The notes under the pieces are model-generated. The model was not told the DNA's origin, made no database searches, and was given only the letters and a program-made list of their open reading frames with translations. Position numbers and translations under genes: made by a program. DNA of 21,284 bases, from NCBI GenBank assembly GCA_027578815.1, contig JANBTH010000311.1, forward strand, positions 1 to 21,284, in the 5' to 3' direction. Source of the DNA: Coemansia sp. RSA 1804 (Eukaryota; Kickxellomycota; Kickxellomycetes; Kickxellales; Kickxellaceae). This document shows, in pieces, positions 8,511 to 16,491 of the stretch; within the stretch, counting starts at the first letter, position 1; each line of letters starts with the position of its first letter.

Positions 8511-10230
8511 ATGTCTCTTGTCCAGCAGCAGCCTACAATCAACGGGAATAACCCAGGTGAGGAGAGCCGGAAGGTGTGCGCCCAGGAGGTCGGGTGGATG
8601 TTTGCCAAGCAATACTACAACATGATGAACAGCGATCCGTCACGGCTGTACAAGTTCTATGGAAAGAAGTCGACTTTTATCCAGGGAACTGAGGGCGAGG
8701 TTGTGAGGCAGGCCAACGGTCAGCAGGTAAAGTATTTTTGCGTGTGGTTTGTAGTGTGATATGTAAATGTGAGGTGTAGTGTTGTTGCTTTCTTGTCTGT
8801 GGTCTCTCGGTCAGCCCCGCATAGTGTATGGGAAATACCTTGACCTAGACTTTCATGGCCATAGAAAAAGGCAATGGATACTAACGTACAAAAAGGAATT
8901 GTGGATTTCAAGGATTTTCTGTACCAAAAAAACTTTTTTTTGCTCAGTGTAGGAGATCCGTACTGCGATTGCTGCATCCGACTTTAAGGACTGCAGGGTG
9001 GCTGTATCCAATGTCGATACGCTTCCAGCAATCGGTGATGGTATTCTGATCCAGGTTCTTGGCAAGATCAGCTTTAGTGAGCAGGCGCCTCGGGTGTTCT
9101 GCCAGACATTCCTTTTGGCTGAACAGCCAGGAGGCTATTATCTCCACAACAACATTCTGCGCTACCTAAAGGAAGAGGAAGATGAGCTCGATGGCGCAAA
9201 CTCTGCTGTTGCTGCTGCTGAATCTGCTGCTGCTGAATCTGAGGTCCCTGTTGAAGCTGCTGCTGCATCCGCACCCGAAGCCATCAAGGCCGCAGCTGCT
9301 GTGCCAAAGGACGAGAAGGTTGATGTTAGCGAGGACGTTGAGAAGGAAGTTGCAGCTGCATCGGTTGAGGCTGCTGCTGAATCTGCGCCAGAGGTGGGGG
9401 CCGAGGCGAAAGCGGCTGTCACAGAAGAGCAGGCTGCACCCAAACCTGCTGCTTCCCCTGTTTCTGCCAAGACTGAATCCAAGCCTAAGGCCGCCAGAGA
9501 AAAGCCTGCGACTCCTGTTGCAGAAGCTTCTGTCGCTGAAGAGGCGCCCAAGACAGAAAAGCCAGCAGCAGCAGCGGCACCCGTTCCTTCCAAGCCCACA
9601 TCGTGGGCAAACCTAGCTGCCAACAACAGCAACAAGTGGGGCAACAGAATGGCAAAGGTCGAGGGCACCGTTGCGCCAGCCTCTAACATGCCCAATGCCA
9701 GCCCAGAGCCGTCGGTGCGTGTGGGCACCCCAACCTCTGGCCCTCGTGATGGCCGCCGGAGAAACGAGGCGCTGTCTGTTTTCCTCAAGAACATTCCACA
9801 GGCCGCAACCGTTGGAGCTCTCAAGGAGGCATTTGGCGTGTTTGGGCCTGTTGCGTCCGTCGACTTCATTGCACACAAGACCACCGGCATTGTGGAGTTC
9901 AGCTCCGAGGCGGCCAAGCAGAAGGCGCTTAATGCCGGATCCATAACTGTTCTGACCAACAGGGTTGTTATTGAGGAGCGTCGTGGCCGTAGCGACAGCA
10001 AGCAGCAGCGTAGCGGTGGAGGCAACAAGCAACTCTCTGGCTCACAGCCACGCAATGGATCGGGTGATTTTGAGCGTGTTGGGTCTGGTCGTGGATCTCG
10101 CAGCCGTACCGCCACCGCCAGCGGAGGCAGCACGGGCGGCGCTGGTGCTGGTGCTGGTGCTGGTGCTGGTTCTGGTTCCGGTCCTACTGGCGGTGCTCCT
10201 GGCAGCCGTGCCCGCAATGGAAAGCAGTGA
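8511..10230 (+). CDS. G3BP: G3BP-type RNA-binding protein (NTF2-like domain plus RRM), one intron
   Basis: Homologue of animal G3BP, budding yeast Bre5 and fission yeast Nxt3: a cytoplasmic mRNP protein that partners the Ubp3/USP10 deubiquitinase and takes part in stress-granule biology (family knowledge). Exons 8511-8726 and 8953-10230 join in phase 0 and give 497 aa. The NTF2-like fold covers about residues 19-148 (VCAQEVGWMFAKQYYNMMN, SRLYKFYGKKSTFIQG, then after the intron EIRTAIAASDFKDCRVAVSN and the FLLAEQPGGYYLHNNIL strand region). An Ala/Glu/Pro-rich acidic linker follows (150-285), then a KPTSWANLAA motif (about 286-296) and an RRM (about 344-415; RNP2 SVFLKNIP, RNP1-like TTGIVEFSS). 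The tail has Arg/Gly and Gly-Ala repeats. The splice junction restores the NTF2 core, which makes the intron call firm. Confidence 0.93.
8727..8952 (+). other. Intron of the G3BP gene
   Basis: 226-nt intron with donor CAG|GTAAAG and acceptor GTGTAG|GAG. A perfect TACTAAC branch-point sequence lies at 8879-8885, 67 bases before the acceptor, followed by T runs. Removing it joins two halves of the NTF2-like domain in phase 0. Confidence 0.92.
10141..10170 (+). repeat. (GCTGGT)5 coding minisatellite
   Basis: Five perfect six-base units encode Ala-Gly repeats in the C-terminal tail of the G3BP-type protein. They are followed by degenerate TCTGGT and TCCGGT units. Such tracts commonly vary in copy number between strains. 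Confidence 0.9.
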
Positions 10231-10548
10231 GATTATTTTGGGCTTTTCTATCCACACCTTTTATTTCACCTCTCTCGCTCCTTCGTTTCCTGTGCACCTA
10301 CTTTCTCTCTCTCTCATCCAGTTCTTTTTTTTGGCCCATCCCGTTCTTATTTTTTTCTTGCAAAGTTGAGAAAAACCCGAATTTAATAGACGCAATTTCA
10401 ACGCCAGACTTTTAAGCAATTCGACTGAATTCCTTGCTTCCTTTTCTTATGCCGCCTTCGCCATACTCGCTCTGTGTTGACGAGTGAAGCTGTAGTTTCA
10501 TTTCCTTCTTTACTAGGCCCAGACGGCGGTGGACGTTATAGCTTGACC
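10231..10548. promoter_or_regulatory. Spacer between the G3BP and reductase genes
   Basis: 318 bases between two genes on the same strand. The first part is strongly pyrimidine-rich (CT repeats near 10305-10318). It should hold the 3' UTR of the G3BP gene and the promoter of the reductase. The reductase frame is open back to about 10474 but without an ATG. Confidence 0.5.
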
Positions 10549-11448
10549 ATGGCGGACCATCTGCTGGCAGTAACTGAACAGGAGCTGTTTAATACGACGC
10601 TACACGGGTTCCAGGTCATATCCGTTTTCATATTTTGCGCGCTTTTTCTTGTTGGGTCCCCGTACGGAAGCCAGACAGACTACAGCGGAGTTCTCACAAT
10701 TAACGGACGCGTTGCATGGATCGCAATGGAGCTCGTGTCACCAGCGGTTCTTGCATACTCATACTTTTCGCAGGATCCCTTGTCTGCTCTGCACAGCAAG
10801 GCCATGCTGCTGCCTTTTGCTCGAGACAAGGAGCCACAAGGATTGCTTGTTTTCGTATGCCTCTGGATGATCCATTATTTGAATCGTGCAGTCGTCTATC
10901 CACTTCGACAGCCAAGTCGGAAGAGAATGCATATTGGTATTATGCTTAGCGCGTGCATGTTCAACGCTGTGAACGGGTACCTCAACGGCCGGTGGCTGGG
11001 CGTGGTGGGCCCAGATACAGCACCACCTGGTGCTCGTGGGTGGCGTTTCGTGTTGGGTGTGTTTCTCTTCATAGCAGGTTTTGCTGGAAACATTCACCAC
11101 GACAATACGCTCATGCGGCTTCGCTCAAAGCCAAGCACCGGTGGCACTGCTGGGGGAGGTTCAGGATCCACCTCCAACAAAGTCGGGCGCAACGGATCAG
11201 GAGGCAGCAGCAGGTACTTGGTTCCCTATGGCTCCATGTTTGCATTTGTTTCATGTCCCCATTTCTTCTGCGAGTCTGTGGAGTGGACCGGGTTTGCCAT
11301 TGCGTCAGGGTCGCCAGCAGCGTGGGCTTTTGTGCTAAATGTCGTCTGTAACCTGGCGCCAAGGGCGTACTTTATCCATCAATGGTATGTTCGGACATTT
11401 CCAGAGTATCCTGGATCAAGAAAGGCAATGATCCCCTTTGTATTCTAG
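10549..11448 (+). CDS. Steroid 5-alpha-reductase family membrane enzyme (SRD5A/DET2-like)
   Basis: NADPH-dependent reductase of the 3-oxo-5-alpha-steroid 4-dehydrogenase family, acting on a conjugated double bond in a sterol or other lipid in the ER membrane; the true substrate cannot be told from sequence. The 299-aa protein starts at the first in-frame ATG, in a strong ACCATGG context. Several hydrophobic segments are visible (about 21-37, 98-110, 129-140, 165-180, 255-268). Family landmarks are MELVSPAVLAY (E61), HYLNRAVVYP (Y110, R113), FNAVNGYLNGRWLG, the HHDN segment (183-186) and the C-terminal HQWYVRTFPEYPGSRKAMIPF. By position E61 and Y110 match the catalytic Glu/Tyr pair I recall for human SRD5A2. 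An unusual Gly/Ser-rich loop (about 195-221) interrupts the segment before the last conserved block and makes the protein about 30-40 residues longer than human enzymes. Confidence 0.9.
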   Translation: MADHLLAVTEQELFNTTLHGFQVISVFIFCALFLVGSPYGSQTDYSGVLTINGRVAWIAMELVSPAVLAYSYFSQDPLSALHSKAMLLPFARDKEPQGLLVFVCLWMIHYLNRAVVYPLRQPSRKRMHIGIMLSACMFNAVNGYLNGRWLGVVGPDTAPPGARGWRFVLGVFLFIAGFAGNIHHDNTLMRLRSKPSTGGTAGGGSGSTSNKVGRNGSGGSSRYLVPYGSMFAFVSCPHFFCESVEWTGFAIASGSPAAWAFVLNVVCNLAPRAYFIHQWYVRTFPEYPGSRKAMIPFVF

Positions 11449-11460
11449 CTCAGCAAGGCA

Positions 11461-11466
11461 AATAAA
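11461..11466 (+). terminator. Poly(A) signal of the reductase gene
   Basis: AATAAA begins 13 bases after the TAG stop codon. It fits a canonical polyadenylation signal, although the usual cleavage distance has not been tested. Confidence 0.45.
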
Positions 11467-11683
11467 AAGAAAGAAATATTATATTGAATTGAAAAAGTGT
11501 TTAGTATGGGCTAAAGAAAAAGGAGGATAGAGAGAAAGAGAGGAATAAAGGAAGGATATAAAAATGGACCAAAGATAAAAGAGAGATCCTCCAAAGAACA
11601 GAAGAGGCGACTAGAGAGGATGGATAGAGGAAGTCGCTAGCACCGCCTGTTTGCTTGTTTGCTAGCATATTCTCTTGGCGCAT

Positions 11684-13161
11684 CTACTCGGCCTTCTTTG
11701 CATCGCCGTTCTCGCTAGAATCATCGCCGTCCTCCGCGGCCTCCTCATCGTTTTCGGCAAAGCCGCCAACCTCAAGCTTCTTGGTGCGGTAGTTCTCGTA
11801 GAGTACATCCTCGGTGTAGTTGATCATATCTGCAATGTGCGAGTTGAGCATGATGTAGCGAAGCAGGGCAAAGTCGCACTGCGACTCGTCGTCAATCTCA
11901 ATGGTGCCCCACGGATAGCGACGGACGCGCACGGAGCCATACTCGTTGTCAAGAACCTCGTCGCATGTGACCACCGAGAAGGGAATAAAGTCCATGATGT
12001 CCCGGTTCTCCTTCAGCGCCTCGCCGTCTGTCTCGTCCCAGCAAAAGTTGTAGACCGGCAGTTTGTAGTATTCGATGTCACGCATGATGTTCTGCTTAAA
12101 GGTGGCAAGCTCGTCGACGGTCAGACTGTCTGCGCGGCCGATGACGGGAACAATGTTCACATACTCTCCCAGACGCCGGATCGACTCAATATCCAGCTCG
12201 CGCAGCGAGTGGCCGGTGGGCGCAATAAAGTAGATAAGCACGTGGATGCGGTGGTCGCGGTACTTGCGGTTACGCTTAATACGGCTCTCTTCAACAAGAA
12301 CCTCGTCGAATTGGGCTTCAATGTAGTCCTGCAGCTGCTTGAAGCAGCTGGTGTTGTCCAAGCCATCGCCAAATCCAGGGGTATCGATTACGGTGAGGCA
12401 GATGCGGGTGCCTTCTTCCTCCAGGTTGACCTCGTATGTGTCAAACTTCATTGGGTCAGCAACATTGGCGGAATCGGGGTTCGGTGCCTCGCTGGGAGGA
12501 ATGACTTCACGCTCGCAAAGGGTGTTGAGGAATGTGCGGCGCCCAAGTCCCGACTGGCCTACAGCTCAAACGGGAAGAGAAAAAGGAAGAGGTAGGAGTG
12601 GTGGTGGAAGAATGGAGCAAAATGAAAGAGACGGTGGTTTAATAGAATAGATAGGCCATTGTGGTTAGAAGAATAGTATTCATGTGCTATTCCCCAGCCA
12701 CAGATACTGCTTCGCAGAACAAGGAGCACAAGAAAACAACAACAACAGACGCAACACCAATAATGGCAAGGACTATTGCAATGAAACGATGTAATGCTAG
12801 ACACAGCGGCGCCCCTTTTGTTGACTTGTTTGTCTGGTTGTTTGTTTTGCTTTTTCTGCTTCTCGGCCTCCCTTTTCAGCAGAAACCCCCAAAACAAAAA
12901 CAGTAGCGGCAGACCAGGAAGCCGGAAATACAGAAACGGCATGGAAAGAGCGTGGCCATAGTTTATTTGGACCCCTTCCCCCGCTTCCGTGTATGGAGAA
13001 AAAAGGGGAGAATAGCCTTGGCAAGGTGACATGAACTTACCAACTAGCATGATGTTGTAGGTCATGCCGCGCTTCTCGGACTTGTAGCGGTAGCTACTGG
13101 GGCGTGGGGTGGTTATACGCGAGCTCATGGTGCTATTAATCGACGGTGCTGAGGGGGCCAT
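11684..13161 (-). CDS. CDC11: Septin, Cdc11/AspA type, one intron
   Basis: Septin GTP-binding-fold protein, a filament subunit at septa, hyphal tips and bud or branch necks. Exon 1 is 13161-13041 and exon 2 12558-11684, joined in phase 1 to give 331 aa. The N terminus carries a basic stretch (SYRYKSEKRGMTYNIMLVG). The G1 loop is GQSGLGRRTF (residues 41-50), with Arg47 in place of the P-loop Lys. G3 is DTPGFGD (99-105), and G4 is GRAD (181-184), again with Arg for Lys. The septin-unique element is seen as YIMLNSHIADMINYTEDVLYENYR. The body resembles yeast Cdc11 (LDNTSCFKQLQDYIEAQFDE, VEESRIKRN), which also has Arg in G1. The C-terminal tail is a short acidic stretch with no coiled coil. A second in-frame Met at codon 12 is possible. 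The gene converges with the reductase gene (235 bases between stops). Confidence 0.93.
12559..13040 (-). other. Intron of the septin gene
   Basis: 482-nt intron, donor GTTG|GTAAGT-like (GTAAGTTC) and acceptor GAGCTGTAG|GCC preceded by a long C/T-rich tract. It splits the G1 codon for Gly41 (phase 1). It is about twice the length of the other certain intron in the window. The 5' exon frame happens to read through it without a stop, producing a spurious 200-codon ORF. Confidence 0.92.
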
Positions 13162-13662
13162 AGTTTCAAGCGGTTGAAATAGGGCTAAAAGAATGAATTG
13201 GATTCAAGAGATGAGAAAACAAAAAGAAAGTTTGCAAATTTTGGAAAGAAATATTATCAAAATAAAAAAGCGAGCGACACAGACAACCAGAGAAAGAAGG
13301 AAGAGGGAGAATGACAAGCAACAGAAACTGAGGAATCTCTGGAATGTGAAATGGACAAGACAGAAAAATAGGGAGCAAGAAGAAGACGGGTCCGGTTAAT
13401 GTAATGTGTGCGGAAGGAAGTGTAGAAAAGGAAAAAGAAAGGATCGATGTGGCCAGGCTTGAAGGGTCAAAAGACCAGGAAGCGGGAAGCAGCCAGCCGT
13501 GCCTATTTACAAGAACTTTTTGCTCAGCACAACCGATTTGAAGCAACGGCAACCACCTTGTTGTGCTACCATCATCAGCTCTCTTGCCTGCCGTATCCGT
13601 TAGACGGGCTGGGAGAAGGAGAACCGCAGGCTGACAAAAAATGCAAAAGACCAAGCCAACAA

Positions 13663-13686
13663 CATAAACATAAACATAAACATAAA
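13663..13686 (+). repeat. (CATAAA)4 tandem repeat
   Basis: Four perfect copies of a six-base unit in the spacer about 500-525 bases upstream of the septin start. Function is unknown; it is probably a simple microsatellite. Confidence 0.9.
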
Positions 13687-13942
13687 CAAAGGAAACAACA
13701 ACAGAAGCAGCAAACAAAGCATGGGACATGCAATAATGGAGAGCAAACAGAACAAGGCCTTCCAGAGACGCAGAAGCCATGAATCCGTTCCATTCGAGCC
13801 TGCGAGGCGTCCTACGGCAAAGCCTCCTCCTCGCTTCAGCACTTTGCTTTAGCATGTAGTAGGTGGCAGAACGCCCTTTTCAGCGCCAGCCACACGCATC
13901 TGCACACACGGCCAACAAGGCAGAGAACCTCTAGATAAACGA

Positions 13943-13948
13943 TTTATT
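13943..13948 (-). terminator. Poly(A) signal of the FEN1-like gene
   Basis: On the minus strand AATAAA starts 9 bases after the TGA stop codon. This short spacing implies a very short 3' UTR and supports the position of the gene's last exon. Confidence 0.5.
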
Positions 13949-13956
13949 AGCCCACG

Positions 13957-15396
13957 TCAAAACACCAGTCCTGAGGAAAATGGATCGCTGGCGGTCTGAG
14001 CCAGGCGGCAGGATAGCGGCAGTAGGCGGTCGATTACTGCGTCGTCCCTGAGCGGGTGCGGGCGTACCTGGTCCCTGGAGGCAAAGGGGGCGTCGGCGCC
14101 AGGGCCGCTGTGGAAAACAGCGCGAGCGACTTTGTAGTGGAAGCCGCTGCGAGGGCGGAAGAGGCCGGTAGCCAGAATGGCCTCTATTGAGCCGTGCTGG
14201 CGGATGAGCCTCAGCGCGGTAATTGGACCGACCTTTTCGATGGTGGAGCAGAAGTCGGTGCCGCACAGAATGCACAGGTCGACAAACTGCGCATAGGTCA
14301 GCGCCAGCGCGTCCAGCATGCGCTCGGAGTCGATCAGCAGCATCCCGCCGCTCGCGGACCCGAAGAAGCCGCGCACGAGCCGCCGTCCGCCAAACGCCAT
14401 CACATCCAGATCCTCGCTGCACACGGCGTCAGCCACGCCAGCTCGCGTCAGCTGTGCGCACACGCACTCCGACTCGGCCGACTCGGCCACATGCGCAGCA
14501 AAGCCCATGGCTCTAACCAGCTGCAGGCACTCTTCGACATGTTGTGGTGTCAGCGACTCGCTCCGACACGCCAGCGTGGCCAGTCGCTGGCTACTGGACA
14601 TCCGCAGTGTAGTCAGCACATGGCCTGCGTCGCCAGGCGGGGCCTCACCGTTCGGCTGTGGACAATCTCCAAGATGGAACAGTAGATTGCGACATGCCTG
14701 CAGCTCCATCTCGTCGAGCTGGCCCTTTATTGTGCTTCTCTTTGGAGCAAGCAAGCGCTCATCTGCATAGCTCCCGAGCTGCGTCTCAAGCCAGACGACT
14801 GCATCTGATACTGACCGATCGGCCGCCTGCATGAGTTGCACGCCGTTAGAGTCGCCATCGCCATTGACAAGCAGGTTCCGGGACATGCCATCCAGGGGCT
14901 CTTGCCCTGGTTGCGCTTCCGGCCATGCGTCTGAAAACGGCGCGGGATATCCAGGGGTCGCCGGCTGCCATCCTTGCGTGCTGGTTGGAATGTCAAGTAG
15001 ACGCGCGGCAATGCGCTCCAGCACTGCGATACGCAGCGCACGCGCTCTTTCCGTGTTGTACTCGGCGCAGATCCGCTCGCGCTCCTTGCGCCGGGATTCC
15101 AGCTCACTGACCTTGCTTTCCGTTCGGCTTATGCCGTCAAAGACAAAGACAGGCACAACGCCAATGGCTTGCGCATACCCCGCCAACCCATACATTCCCC
15201 GCAGATGTCGCTTCTCGCTGTTGGCGCTGGTGGCACCCGGCGTGCCAACCGGCGGCGGCGGTGTGCGGAAGAAGCGCTGCACAAAGATGTTGGCATCCAC
15301 GGCCAGCGTCCATCCGCTCATATCTGTCGCTCTTGGCGCGCTGATGCACGACGGCGCAAACCGCGCAAGCAGCGACGTGAGTCTTTTCACACCCAT
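13957..15396 (-). CDS. FEN1-like XPG-family structure-specific nuclease with large insertion
   Basis: Mg-dependent nuclease of the FEN1/XPG family, expected to cut flap or branched DNA in replication or repair. The uninterrupted frame gives 479 aa from MGVKRL, the typical XPG N terminus. All seven acidic active-site residues of FEN1 have counterparts: D34 (AVDAN), D87 (VFVFDG), E308 and E310 (ESECVCAQL), D329 and D331 (SEDLDVMAF) and D381 (LCGTDFC). The gateway-helix basic residues K95 and R102 are in place, and a helix-hairpin-helix follows (IEKVGPITALRLIRQHGSIEAI). Between the gateway and the XPG-I block there are about 150 more residues than in FEN1 (roughly 135-280), Pro/Gly/Ser-rich and probably disordered. 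No PIP box for PCNA is seen at the C terminus. A 72-nt GT-AG candidate intron at 13996-14067 would shorten the protein to 455 aa. The gene is G+C-rich (over 60%). It is probably a paralogue rather than the main FEN1. Confidence 0.87.
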   Translation of the reverse strand: MGVKRLTSLLARFAPSCISAPRATDMSGWTLAVDANIFVQRFFRTPPPPVGTPGATSANSEKRHLRGMYGLAGYAQAIGVVPVFVFDGISRTESKVSELESRRKERERICAEYNTERARALRIAVLERIAARLLDIPTSTQGWQPATPGYPAPFSDAWPEAQPGQEPLDGMSRNLLVNGDGDSNGVQLMQAADRSVSDAVVWLETQLGSYADERLLAPKRSTIKGQLDEMELQACRNLLFHLGDCPQPNGEAPPGDAGHVLTTLRMSSSQRLATLACRSESLTPQHVEECLQLVRAMGFAAHVAESAESECVCAQLTRAGVADAVCSEDLDVMAFGGRRLVRGFFGSASGGMLLIDSERMLDALALTYAQFVDLCILCGTDFCSTIEKVGPITALRLIRQHGSIEAILATGLFRPRSGFHYKVARAVFHSGPGADAPFASRDQVRPHPLRDDAVIDRLLPLSCRLAQTASDPFSSGLVF

Positions 15397-16487
15397 GCTT
15401 CCTCCGCTTTCCTTTCCTGTCTATCTGTCTGTGAGTATGCGAGGATGCAGCCCGCCGCGCCTGTGATTTCTGTTCCTGGAAGAAGGGGGATCCCGCTCTG
15501 CTTCTGTCTGCCGTCCTGCGGGAACTGAATAAAATAAATATCAAATAAGGATGCAAAATAAAAAATAAAGCAATTTCTGTGCAATGCGTTCTCTTTTCTT
15601 TTTTAAACCAGATCTGCAGTCTCGGTGGATTTCTGGCTGCAGATTTCTGCAGTGCTTTGCGTTGTCGAGTCAAGAACACGGCGTAGTAAAAACCAATCTA
15701 TGTCACCGCTTGTGTCTAATGCTCCACACGAGTGGTGGCGATTGAAAGAAAGAGTCTGCAACTCACACCAAGGATCATCCCTCGTTGTTCAGAGAGCACT
15801 TGAGTAGTATTGGACACAGTAGATCGAGAAATAAAAAACAAAAGCCCATATTATGTATTGTCAATTCATACCAAAATTGATCACTGCCCCTGATTTGCCT
15901 TTGCTCCACCACCGTGCATGCTGCTGTTGCTGCTGTTTTTATGGTGCTGTCACAAAAGCAGCAGACGAATCAACGCTGCTTGTGGGTTGGTCAACTGGTT
16001 GCTACATGTGCGGAATCATCACCACTGGCCCTGTTTTTTGTTATTACAGTTGGACATGCACATAAACATGTGTATATGTGTTTCCAGCAAGACAATGCGA
16101 CATGTGCAATCTGTAAATAAACAACAGTAAGCAAACCTTCAAGCACACGTGTTCACAGTTCATTGATATAATTTAATTATTCTTTTACTCACTCGGCGAA
16201 GGCCGAAACATGTTGGCACTTGTGCAACTGTTGGTTTTTTATCTTATCCTTTTATTTTACATCTCAGCCCGCATTTTCCAATTGACCGAACAATGCTTGA
16301 GAAAAATACATGATGCAAATGACTGGCCGTTTCCATGTAAAAAATTAATTTCAAATAGAAACGACAGATGGAAGACCAAATACAACAGATATTTCAAGAA
16401 GAAGAAGAAAACAGACAACTACACGTGGATAGGACAAGACAGGACACTGTCAATATCACAATCAAATAGAATATACAACTGTGCTGT
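15397..16487. other. Spacer between ATE1 and the FEN1-like gene
   Basis: About 1.1 kb between two minus-strand genes. The part near 15400-15620 is the likely promoter and leader of the nuclease gene. The middle has short ORFs and a TGCTGC run near 15918-15934, with no family resemblance. The end holds the 3' UTR of ATE1 and a small plus-strand ORF listed separately. No RNA gene was recognised. Confidence 0.5.
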
Positions 16488-16491
16488 TTAG
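16210..16491 (+). CDS. Hypothetical small membrane-anchored protein ORF
   Basis: 93-codon ORF from ATG 16210 with an A at -3. Residues 2-20 form a hydrophobic segment (LALVQLLVFYLILLFYISA) like a signal anchor. The rest is basic, with a Lys run (KKKKK) and many Asn and Arg residues. Its stop codon overlaps the ATE1 stop on the other strand. No family is recognised. The hydrophobic start may simply reflect T-rich DNA, so this is weakly supported. Confidence 0.15.
   Translation: MLALVQLLVFYLILLFYISARIFQLTEQCLRKIHDANDWPFPCKKLISNRNDRWKTKYNRYFKKKKKTDNYTWIGQDRTLSISQSNRIYNCAV

Larger units (their letters stand above)
13162..13956. promoter_or_regulatory. Spacer upstream of the septin gene
   Basis: 795 bases, strongly purine-rich on the plus strand (pyrimidine-rich in the sense of the septin gene), so long hydrophobic or Lys/Gln-rich ORFs appear on both strands. 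These look like composition artefacts. It should hold the septin promoter and leader and the 3' UTR of the nuclease gene. A short tandem repeat lies at 13663-13686. Confidence 0.5.

Noticed and set aside
9162..10217. 351-codon minus-strand ORF across the G3BP gene
   Set aside because: It is antisense to a well-supported coding exon and is Ala/Ser/Pro-rich because the sense strand is Ala/Gly/Glu-rich; no domain is visible.
10474..10548. 25-codon N-terminal extension of the reductase
   Set aside because: It begins with GTG and has no ATG. The ATG at 10549 is in an ideal context and fits family length.
11675..12595. 306-codon plus-strand ORF over the septin gene
   Set aside because: It is the mirror frame of the septin exon, whose G motifs are clear. 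It lacks recognisable domains.
12559..13161. 200-codon minus-strand ORF starting at the septin ATG
   Set aside because: It reads from exon 1 into the intron. Splicing at 13040/12559 restores the septin G1 motif, so the extended reading is an artefact.
13447..13782. 111-codon Lys/Gln/His-rich plus-strand ORF
   Set aside because: Purine-rich spacer with a simple repeat; composition explains the lack of stops, and no domain is seen.
13166..13855. 229-codon hydrophobic minus-strand ORF upstream of the septin
   Set aside because: The sequence is pyrimidine-rich and a CATAAA repeat gives a VYVYVYV run. It ends just before the septin ATG in the likely leader. No conserved features.
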